From Asparagopsis taxiformis (taxonomy: Eukaryota > Rhodophyta > Florideophyceae > Bonnemaisoniales > Bonnemaisoniaceae): a DNA stretch of 63,411 nt. Made by a program: the position numbers and the translations under genes. Location of the stretch: assembly GCA_030407315.1 (NCBI GenBank), contig JALQPE010001989.1, positions 1 to 63,411 on the forward strand, in the 5' to 3' direction. The notes beneath the pieces are model-generated. The model had not been told where the DNA came from, searched no databases, and worked only from the letters and a program-made list of their open reading frames with translations. This document shows, in pieces, positions 26,945-35,981 of this stretch; position 1 is the first letter of the stretch; each line of letters opens with the position of its first letter.

Positions 26945-27715
26945 GCTTTCTGATTAATGCTGTTGTTGAGTATCATTTCGTTCCAACATTATTGTAGCTT
27001 TCGTTGAAGCTCACTGCTTTATACGATTCTATCATATCCAGCAATATATCAGTTCGTCCAAACCGCTTAAAAGAGGAGCGATTAATTCGAGCGAATGCTG
27101 GTGATGAAGTGGCCCTCACTATTATTATGCTTGGTCAATGCAGTGCACGAGGATTGATAAAGGCACTTGTATTCGGCACGTTTTCTTCAATGGTTACCTA
27201 TAAACTCATATAGCGTGCCGCTTATTCCTCGAAGATGCCCTTTTGACTGAGGCCTTTTCTTCCGGACTTGCTACGTATTAGTTCATTTGCAATATACAAA
27301 CTAGGCCTAACAGGGGACCATATGTTGCTGGGTACAACATAATTCTCTCCTCGAAGAAGCAGAGATGAATTTTTTCACAGCAGTGCTGATCACGTTAAAG
27401 CCATACTAATGTATTCTACGGTGAAATCGTGCTATCTTCATTCCGTGAACTGCTGCAAGTCTGTCTTATTGGTGAAAGACTTTCTCATTCAATTGCGAGG
27501 TAATTTTTCCGCGCTATCTATGTAAGAGGATATGACGTGAACCAAAAATACTTACGCCATTGTATAAGAATCTTTCAATTGACTGTAGTATCATCGCGAG
27601 CCCTTATTCCAGTTTTGCAAGACAAGTATTGTAGTATATTGTTTGTAGAAAGGCTTACTGAAATACAGTACGAGTACATCGTACTCGTTGTATTGGTGGC
27701 CCACTGGAGTATCTT
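26945..27715. other. Interval without a supported gene
   Basis: Short frames at 27004-27213 and 27537-27743 show no recognisable family. The second lies opposite the minus-strand frame that ends at 27716. Nothing else is visible. Confidence 0.3.
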
Positions 27716-27982
27716 TTACCCTCTAACACTATATTTTTGTTGAGCGAAAAAGAACTCGAGTACCCTTGATGAATGCACACAATACGGGAATACGAAGATT
27801 GGCTGCATGAGGGCTACTGGGCTTTTGTTTGGATTACCGACTCCCTCTGCAAATTTGTAGACCGGCGAAACCTGGTCCAGCAGAATTGGCAAGTGGCATT
27901 GAATGATTGGGGTAAGTTGTTTTTGTGGAATAGCTGGTCGATCTGTTAGGATATAATCAGAGTACTGCAGTAACCACGTAGG
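27716..27982 (-). CDS. Unrecognised open frame or exon, 89 codons
   Basis: A minus-strand frame runs from just after a TGA (27983-27985) to a TAA at 27716-27718. It contains WLLQYSDYILTDRPAIPQ, VSPVYKFAEGVGNPNK and ALMQPIFVFPY, which read like real protein. It has no ATG near its start, so it would need an upstream exon. It lies 110 bases past the last ATE1 piece on the same strand, but I see no ATE1 C-terminal motifs. The product is unknown. Confidence 0.3.
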   Translation of the reverse strand, partial: PTWLLQYSDYILTDRPAIPQKQLTPIIQCHLPILLDQVSPVYKFAEGVGNPNKSPVALMQPIFVFPYCVHSSRVLEFFFAQQKYSVRG

Positions 27983-28095
27983 TCACACCGGACATGTGGG
28001 CTAATGGTTTTACTGTTCTGACACGATCCAAGATGTATTGCATGCACATTAGCTGGTCGATTCAGATGTACTGTAATGTAGATATTGGCTTACTG

Positions 28096-28818
28096 TTATC
28101 CAGGGAGTTGCGGTAATGTGTGGAAATCCAGAAAAGCGGCTGCTACTGGGCCAGGAAGTTTATGGCGCTCTGCGGCGGCGAGGGCCGAGGCGACGTTACT
28201 GGTCAGATGCAGCGTGCTAGAAGCGGTGAGTTTAGATGTTCAGAGTTTTTTTAGCTGATTGTTGTCTGGCTGGGTATACTTTAGTCTCCTCCACTGTATT
28301 GTCCAGCAAAGTGTACGATAGAAACGATGTTGAATCTGCATCGCGTTTGAGAATGCTGCGAAGAGCGACATGTATCGCATCGGAAACATATGTGCAGGCG
28401 CGGCGCAAGGGCGTCTGCTTGGAAGAGGTGCGGACGTCGTGTACTACAGTGGAGTTGGGTGTGTGTGTGGCGAGAATGCTAGAACCTGTGAGGTGCGGGA
28501 CGGATATATCACGGTTCAATCTGGTTTACAGTAGCGACGGAGTCGTTTGAGGACTCGCTTCTGCGTGGAGGACGGTTGGAATCGTGAGGTGTCGAGACGA
28601 ATGACGAAGGCTGGACGGCAGGTCGAGATCAAATTGGGACGGTAGAAATAGGTGCCGCTACGACACCAACCTGTACCGAGCAAGTTTTGGTAATCGTGCA
28701 CGCCGAGATGATTAGCCCTCATGCCGTAGTTGTGGCAGCATTGTTGTCTGCCACAGTAGCCACATTTGGAACAGTCCGCACCAACGCATTCTACAAGGCT
28801 GCTTGCAGCTACGGGCAT
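28096..28818 (-). pseudogene. ATE1: Arginyl-tRNA-protein transferase (ATE1), N-terminal half in three frames
   Basis: ATE1 transfers Arg from Arg-tRNA to acidic N-termini and so marks proteins for the N-degron pathway. The first 100 codons from the ATG at 28818 match its N-terminal domain: CSKCGYCGRQQCC, HNYGMRANHLGVHDYQNLL, GWCRSGTYFYRPN, then FVIRLDTSRFQPS. The usual TCCP pair reads TCRP, so one of four conserved cysteines is lost. A TGA ends this frame at 28516. The next frame carries a linker (VSDAIHVALRSIL, PARQQSAKK) and ends near 28232. A third frame holds LTSNVASALAAAER, typical of the ATE1 middle region, and stops at 28096. The catalytic C-terminal domain was not found downstream. 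I read this as a decayed, truncated gene; unusual introns or indel errors are the alternatives. Confidence 0.65.
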
Positions 28819-28878
28819 GTCAAAGGATCGTATGATGTTGCGGATGGTCTATTGTTGGAAGGATGGCAGAGGTTGTGA

Positions 28879-29774
28879 CGGAATGTGTGTACAGAGAGTT
28901 GATGGGGGTAAACAGCTCAAATAATTCTACTCTTCGACTATAAACTTTCTATACTAGTGTGGCCAACATGTTTAACATCTTTATCACTATCGTAGCAACT
29001 AATTAATAGGAATTCTAATAAAATACTACTCTTTGTGAACCCGTGTTCAGATTTAGCTGATATCAAGTCTACGTAGATGATAGCTGTAGACCGAGGAGGA
29101 ATCAACATGTTATGCTGGTCAAACATTTCCGACCGCACAGTAAATGGTAGTGGAAAACACGCTCGGGAGAACAATTTTTGATGCGCGTTTGAACGCTTCT
29201 GTTTCAGCGCGTTCTCAAACGCATTACCGCGTATATCTACTTACTGCAAACATTCATTCGTAGGTGTAAACCATTTTGTATGCAATTCTTCATGAATTGA
29301 TATAGCTGTAGGCCATTCTACCCTTAGTTCCAAAGCCATTCCACTCTGAACTACCTCTACTTCGAACATTCCATCACTTACCCCTTGCGGTAACACCATA
29401 ACCACTATAAACATATCCGTGCTTGTTTTTGGTAAATCACACCTGAAAAAAACGTGAATGGGAAGGAAATAACTATATTGTTATCCTCCACTTCCAATTC
29501 CAATATTTGTTCCACCATTAGTGGAATCATCTTCAAATTCCAAAACACGACTTACATCGATACCAAGAGTATTGGAACCAGTTCCACTGCTGTTCAAACG
29601 CTTCGCGGCTGAGCCTTGCACACCGCTAACTAGTCTTTTCAGCCCGCTCCCAGAGCCTGTTTCAGAGGGTTCATCTGGGCAGGGATAAGGTTAGAGTAGA
29701 GTATAATGGACAATAAATAATGTTGAATGGACGTACCATTAAAATTCTCTCTTCTGGTTATTGAAGCATGTTAG
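28879..29774. other. Gene-free interval
   Basis: I see no gene. Between about 29330 and 29600 the words TTCCA and TGGAA recur often (for example TATTGGAACCAGTTCCACT), an imperfect palindromic texture without a clear unit length. Confidence 0.3.
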
Positions 29775-29867
29775 AATGCTGGAGAGGGGGTACTGGCGGA
29801 AAAGCTCTTGGCTCGCTTGAACGTCGGCCAGCTCGTCGTCCTGACAAATTGTCCCCTCTCCAGCATT
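29775..29867. repeat. 15-bp perfect inverted repeat
   Basis: AATGCTGGAGAGGGG (29775-29789) is repeated in reverse complement at 29853-29867, enclosing 63 bases. It could be a hairpin RNA, the ends of a tiny foldback element, or chance. Two minus-strand frames of 65 and 82 codons cross it without any recognisable domain. Confidence 0.5.
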
Positions 29868-30149
29868 GAACGCAGCAGTACAACTGCTGGTGATTTCTTA
29901 GTAAGCCTAGCGAGGTTGGGGGACGAGGCATATTGGTACCAGACATGATTAGGACGGCGAGCCGACAACGCAGCGCCGATTTATAGATTGCCGCCAACAA
30001 ATTCATGGCGAAATATTAAAATTGAACTTGATAGAAAACAATTACAAAAAATGCAAATAATCTACTCATTTCAGGACAAAGTTTTAATCCTGAATGTAAT
30101 GAAATGATACATAGGCCAGCTCCATTCTGGCTTGATGGCTCAGTTTAAC

Positions 30150-30860
30150 AAATCCAAAACTTTTGCCAAAACTTTCGTCCTGAAAGAGCAAAACTTTTGC
30201 CAAAATTTTTGCCAAAACTTATCGAAACTTTCGAGAACCTAAAATTCGAAAGCCAAAAGTTCCTACACTAGTACGATACAAGTGGGCTGGTTCCTGGATA
30301 TTGTAGCTTAGTATCGTATGCCCCAGTTGTAGGAATCTTACAAGCCAGATACATCAGGGAAGAAAACTTTCGCCACAATAATTTCCGAAACTTTCGATCT
30401 TTCGCTGCCAAAAGTTCATATCTGGTTCTACTCAGAACAATTATTGTTCTACCAGTATGTTCTATCCCCTAAGTAGAATAAACACAGGAGAGCTTAAACA
30501 CCTGCGAAGTCGTGGCTTGGAACTTTCGGGCTGTGATAAAATGTTCCTTCGAAACTTTCGAAACTTTCGACAAAAACTTTTGCTTGAACACTACCCAAGT
30601 CTTACTCCATAAGTATAGCATACATCCGCAAATCAAAACTTCTTCGGTAATGATTTAGTTTTGATAGCTATACAGATAACAGGATGCTCAGAAACTGCTT
30701 CAATTGACCTTGCAAATGGTCAAATGGATTGTTTTTCGACCACGATATTCTAGCAAAAGCTTTCGTCGAGAAATCTTTTCTTGAACTCTATATCAGCTTA
30801 AACGGAAAGGTTGCAAGAAGAATTTTTCAATGAAAGTTTTCCCCGAAACGTTTCAGTGCA
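30150..30860. repeat. Scattered AAACTTTCG-type repeat field
   Basis: The words AAACTTTCG, AAACTTTTG and CCAAAACTTT recur at least fifteen times over 700 bases, including CGAAACTTTCGAAACTTTCG near 30550. CGAAACTTTCG is nearly self-complementary. There is no open frame. It may be the end of an unrecognised element next to the PIF-like gene at 31068. Confidence 0.5.
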
Positions 30861-31067
30861 AACGCTCCTCTATTTTATTCCATTGCTAACTTTCCAAGAG
30901 CTGTTTGTTATTCTCGTCCGCAGAGATAATTGACTGATTCATAGCATCTATATCCGGTATTGTTTATCGATGGCTATAAATACTAATAGCCACAATCGGA
31001 GAGAACATTATTCTTCAAAAACATATTCTTCCTGAAAGGTATACTTCAACTCCTCTCTACTGCCAGG

Positions 31068-31356
31068 ATGTATCATAGATCCAGAGCTGAATCTGAGGAC
31101 TTTGAAGCCATTGCAGCTGAAATGTCAGCCATTGCTCATGGATCTCGCATATTGCAACATCGCCAGTTTATTTCATTTTTCGGTGTAAGTGCAACTGTCT
31201 TCGAAAAAGCATGGAGAATGATTTTGTCTAATTGTCCTGAAGGATTTCTCCCTAAGCATCTGCTTTTTGGTCTTCTAATGTTGAAGACATATGGAACCGA
31301 AACTGTTTGTTGTTCTGTAGCAGGAGTGTCAGAGAAATCATTTCGGAAATGGTCAT
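31068..31356 (+). pseudogene. PIF/Harbinger- or IS5-like transposase, N-terminal fragment
   Basis: The first 96 codons contain FFGVSATVFEKAW, GFLPKHLLFGLLMLKTYGTE, and SVAGVSEKSFRKWS. This order (FFG-S-x4-W, then PKHLLFGLLxLKxYxTE, then AGVxExxFRKW) marks the N-terminal region of DDE_4-type transposases common in algae and oomycetes. The frame is cut after FRKWS where the terminal sequence of element X3 begins at 31357, so the DDE catalytic domain is missing. The gene was interrupted by that insertion. The family name is by motif memory, and PIF versus IS5-like cannot be settled from this fragment. Confidence 0.6.
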
Positions 31357-32329
31357 CGTCTGTGTTCTCGGAAATGGACGCGGACGTCCACAACCTCTAG
31401 TACGCCTAGTATTACTATGCGGACGTCCATGTTCTCCAGTATTTTTGGATGTCCGCCTAGAACCGGACGTCCATGCGGTCTAGTACGTCTAGTATTACTA
31501 GGACGACATTCATTGTTTCTAGTACCACGGATGTCCCCCTCGGGATGGACTTCCACCATGTCTATGTCAATCTAGGACGGGCGCCGGTTCAGAAATTCAA
31601 AAATTTCGAGCCCAGAAATTTCTGCCGCCGTGCTCGACATGGATGTCCGCATCCATCACGGCGGCCACTCCATTTTTCCTTGTCGGTCGACTCCAATTTT
31701 GTCTTTATAATTTTTTCATCCTCTCGCTCACACCCCCTTCCATTTGGTGCTCACGTCCCCCGTACTGTACCTCAAACACCCCCAATACCACTCTGGCACG
31801 CATTTTCAGCTACCTATCCCCGCTTCCACGCTGCACACCTCCATTCCATACCTACTTTTCTGCTCTACCGTACAGATTTCGTATAACCAGTCCTCATACT
31901 ACCTCAGAATAGGGCAAAACACCCCCTATCTCCTCGACCATGGTCTCCCCCAACACCTTTGCAACGTATTGTTCTTCAATACCCTCTCTCCTGTACCTTC
32001 AACCCCTCTCCTTCGCCCTCTACACAAACTTCCCCTGCAGCTTACTCTTCGAAAACCTCTCACTCCCCATCCCGTACCCGACCTGCTCCACCCCTCCCTC
32101 CCTCAGCTACTCCATGCACCCACGCCATCCGCATCTTCGATACCGTATACAGCACCACCACCGGCCCACTCTCCCGCTCCCCCGCCGTCTCCCCAGAAAC
32201 CTCCCCGCTCTGAAACACATATCAACCCCCCACTTCGCCCCCATCCTCCCACTCCCCCCCATCCCCAAATACAATAACCCCCTTCTTCACCATCACATCC
32301 CCACTCACCACAGCCAGAACAGACGCCAC
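31357..32329 (+). mobile_element. Element X3: terminal fragment of the Plavaka-like family
   Basis: This segment matches the first 970 bases of X2 (from 42850) almost throughout. It starts with the same terminal sequence (CGTCTGTGTTCTCGGAAATG) and carries the same GGACGTCC and CTAGTA repeats and the same pyrimidine-rich tract. It lies inside a transposase gene on its left. On its right it is cut where the LTR at 32330 begins; X2 continues there with different sequence. Confidence 0.85.
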
Positions 32330-33140
32330 TGTGGTGCAATTTAAGTTGGTCGATGGAATCGATGCGAGCGCGCGCGTTTACGTTAGTCCGCAAGCATCCG
32401 TTTTAGTTAGTTTAGTAAGCGAGCGTACGCGTGGCGTCTTGATTACGTGTCACGGAGCGTCGATGCGAGCGCATACGCGCGAACGTTTCCACGAGACCGC
32501 GAGCCACGCCACGTGTAGCGATTTCCGCGAATTTCCCTATATTTTCCTGTTTTGGGTTTTTTATGACGAAAGTCTTTTTCCCAAAATATTTCCCTTTTTG
32601 CGTGCGAGCGTGCGGCCGCCGCCGGCCAGCCACACAAGGACAGCCTGTCCCAAGTAAGTTAGCTATTAGTGGTCGCATCGCTTCGCACCCTACCAATAAA
32701 CAGGCAGCACTTTCGCAGATACGAGTTAAGCGTTGCGCGCGTCGCGAGGACCGATTGCGTTACGACGTTGCGTGCGGATTGCTCACGATCGCCGACGTAC
32801 GTGCGCGCGCGCCGCGTTAACCGACCGTCGAATTGCGTCGCACCGCGAGACCGCGCGTTGCGTCGCATACCGCTAGGCCAGGGATTTACGACCCCTGCGT
32901 GGATCGTGTTGAGCTCGAGTTTACTCGGTGATCTCACCCTGAGATCACGGCTTGCGCCGGCCCGCGAATCCCGTGTTGCGATCGACCCCTGCGCGATCCG
33001 CCGTTGTACCACCCGATCGCCACCGCGACCGAGCGACGTGCGAAACGCAAGTTCACTAGCGCGATCCGGTTCACTACGCCCTGACACGGCAAGCGATTCT
33101 AGAACTCTCTCAGTGACCGCCATCCCCGGCTGGTCCTACA
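32330..33140 (+). repeat. 5' LTR of a second gypsy-like family
   Basis: The segment begins TGTGGTGCAATTTAAG exactly where homology between X3 and X2 stops, and ends GGTCCTACA. The next bases, TTGGTCTCTCGACCTAGAA, are the same as those just inside the intact gypsy LTR at 51615. It is CpG-rich and contains an AATAAA (about 32694). Internal sequence follows to 33434 without a readable gag, where X1 begins. The partner LTR is not in the window, so the element is truncated. Its exact ends rest on the TG...CA rule and the shared adjoining bases. Confidence 0.7.
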
Positions 33141-33434
33141 ATTGGTCTCTCGACCTAGAATTGCGCGAACCGACGTGCGAACTCAGCGAAGAACAGAAAC
33201 TCCGCTTGGGGAAACACGGGACGCCAAACCTATCGCTTAATCTAATTCCCCCTTTTTCCGTTCGTCGTGCGCGACAGCGAGGGCGATCGACGCGTGCGCG
33301 CATATCGCTATCCCGGAAGCGGTGCTACAGCCTCTCTGGTTTTGAATAACTACCCTATCTCTACTACGACGATTCGCAGCGCGGAACGACGCGATCGACG
33401 ACGCAGCGCGTGCGCGCGCTAGTTCGCAACCCTA
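33141..33434 (+). mobile_element. Start of the internal region of the second LTR element
   Basis: It opens with a putative primer-binding site that shares 19 bases with the intact gypsy element. It then runs without an identifiable gag frame until the terminus of X1. The body of the element is missing. Confidence 0.5.
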
Positions 33435-33700
33435 CGTCTGTGTTTTCAGAAGTGGACGCGGACGTCCAGTCTCTCTAGTACGGGTCCTAGTCGGCCCCGA
33501 GATTTACTGAACAAATGAACATCCGCGTCCAAAAAAAATAAAAAAATTTTGGACGCGGACGTCCACTTTCTCTAGTACATATGGTGGAATACTAGAGCTC
33601 GACATCCACTTTGTCTAGTACGTTTGGCGGAATACTAGGGCTCGACATCCACTTTCTCTAGTACATACAGCGGGATCCTAGGACCCGACATCCAGTATAC
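33435..33700 (+). repeat. Terminal and subterminal repeats of X1 (transposase side)
   Basis: GGACGTCCA and GACATCCA units are each followed within 3-7 bases by TCTAGTAC, at least four times (33452, 33550, 33600, 33645). CACTA-type elements usually have such clustered subterminal repeats as transposase binding sites. A hairpin with a 12-bp stem (CCGCGTCCAAAA, then TTTTGGACGCGG) is at about 33512-33547 with an A-rich loop. Confidence 0.7.
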
Positions 33701-33818
33701 AATATATCAGCGAAAACCGGGAGGGAAGAAATTACAGCGGATGGTAAATTCAGGGCCCATATCGGACCGTATTTTATTCTCTCATTTACGAAACTGCTGG
33801 TATACAATACGTCTCTCT

Positions 33819-33980
33819 AGAATAGGAAATACATATCTGGTCAGAATAGGAAATAAATACACGGTTAGAATTGGAAATACGTATCCAGCCAGAATACGGA
33901 ATATGTATCCAGTCAGAATACGGAATATGTATCCAGCCAGAATATGAAATACGTATCCAGCCAGAATACAAAATACCTGT
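33819..33980 (+). repeat. 24-bp tandem repeat, about seven copies
   Basis: The unit is close to AGAATACGGAATATGTATCC plus four bases (AGCC, AGTC or variants). Copies diverge towards the left edge. Twenty-four bases is a multiple of three, so one frame shows an 8-residue repeat (IRNMYPAR), but there is no plausible gene around it. Confidence 0.8.
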
Positions 33981-34349
33981 CAGCATATCGTCGATCACCC
34001 ATCTCCCTCACTATCGCGTTCTCCCGACCATCCGAACGCCATGCACCACCAGTCGCACATACTTCAAGAACCCTCACGACGTAGATTACAGAAAATTGGC
34101 TCCTTCCCAATACCATCCCCGCTTTCCTCGACACCACCCCAGCCCATTAAATCATCAAGACATCAAACACGAACATGGTCAGCAAAATCTTACACCACTT
34201 GAAACCCACTCTCACTTCTATCGTATGCCCGAAAATATACACATACCAGAAACACCTCACAGCTTCATTCCCCATCTTCCTAGATCCCTTCTTCACTCTC
34301 CTTCAGTCCTGCCGTTCCTGCTTCACCACTCCTGCATCACATACACAAC

Positions 34350-35400
34350 ATCAACCCCAACAGTCAGATTCAAAAGCAATGCTTACCACGCCAGATATCC
34401 TAGAAACTACCTTACTTACCTCTCTCATCCATCCTACACACAATACAAACCATGATCCAAAAACCTTGCAATGAATAATCAAAGTCAGCAGTCCATATCT
34501 TCGCAAAACACATCCTGGCGCTCAATGAAACTTACCTTCCGTCATCACCATTCCTGCATCACCTACACAACATCGGAATCAACCACAACAGTCAGACTCA
34601 AAACCAACCTTCCCTCGCAGCATACTTTCAGAACTCGCACACTTACCTTCGCTCCACACAATACACACCATGACTCAATAGGCTTCTAATGAATGAATAT
34701 TGGATCAACAGCAACAGTCAGACTCAAAAACAACCTTCCCTCGCACCATACTTTCAGAACTCGCACACTTACCTTACCCGTTCCATCCTGCACACAATAA
34801 AAACCATAAGTCACGTAATCGTGTAGCCAAGAAAAGTAGTCAGCATTCCGCATCTTCGCACAACCGGTCTGGGCGCCCAATGTGACTTAGCTTCCGTCAT
34901 CACTATTCCTCCATCACCTACGCAACATCGGAATCAATCGCAACGGTCAGATTGAAAACCAACGTTTCCCTCGCTACATACCCTGAGAACTCGCAAATGT
35001 ACCTCTCATCCATCCTACACACAATACAAACCATGATCCAAAAACCTTGCAATGAATAATAATCATAGTCAGCAGTCCATATCTTCGCAAAGCACATCTT
35101 GGCACTCAATGAAACTTACCTTCCGTCATCAACATTCCTGCATCATCTATACAACATCGGAATCAACCACAACAGTCAGACTCAAAACCAACCTTCCCTC
35201 GCACCATACTTTCAAAACTTCACGTACCTCTCTTCCATCCTCCGCTCAATACACACCATGAGTCAACAGGCTTCTAATGAAAAATATCGCATCAACGGAA
35301 ATAGTCAGACTCAAAACCCACGCTTCCCTCAATGCATACCCTCAATATTCGCGCACGTACCTTCGTCCATCCTCTACACTAAACAAAGCAAAGGCGGTCA
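34350..35400. repeat. Tandem array of about 229-bp units, some shortened to about 127 bp
   Basis: The word AGTCAGACTCAAAA (with variants) recurs near 34361, 34589, 34715, 34944, 35173 and 35302, giving spacings of 228, 126, 229, 229 and 129. The short intervals look like units with a deletion of about 100 bases. On the minus strand each unit carries a GTAAGT-like donor and similar peptides (for example GYVARETLVFNLTVAID), so a repeated exon cannot be excluded. Confidence 0.65.
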
Positions 35401-35981
35401 AAGAATCTCAGTCGGTGATGAGGGCGGAGTAGAGCCTGCGGCGTCGACCGGACAGCTTTCAGCGTCCGCTTAAGTCTTGCTGTGCATACTCGAAATCATC
35501 GCCGGCAGTGAGATTGAGTATGGCCCAAGCCATGGTCTCTGAATCCCCGAACAATGAGATCCGGATCGAGAACAACGAATATAAACATATAATCATATAT
35601 ATGATAATCCATTTGCTTTCCTTACATGATCCGTGGCATATCCGCTGTAAAGCACATTCAGATTCCACGAAGTTTGGAAATAAAAAAGTTTATTATTACA
35701 AATGAATTAATTGAAAATTCATCTCCCAGGGCAGTCGTTCGTCCTTCCATGCACACGTTGCCAGCACGCAATGTGATGTAACAGTTGGAAATGATTGAAC
35801 TCTCGGTTAAATTCCACCGTTGGGATGTCAGCTGGAGTGAGCACAAAACTACTACCCACAAAACTACGAACACGTTACATTCCAAGTCTCGAAAGCACCA
35901 CAAAAATAAAATTGGTCGCATCTGGACGGCACAGTCTCCCCTGTTCAGCTCGCAATCCTCCCTTTTGCGTCAAAACTCGAC

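Noticed and set aside
33819..33980. CRISPR-like array
   Set aside because: The 24-bp units are directly adjacent, with no unique spacers, and the DNA is eukaryotic.
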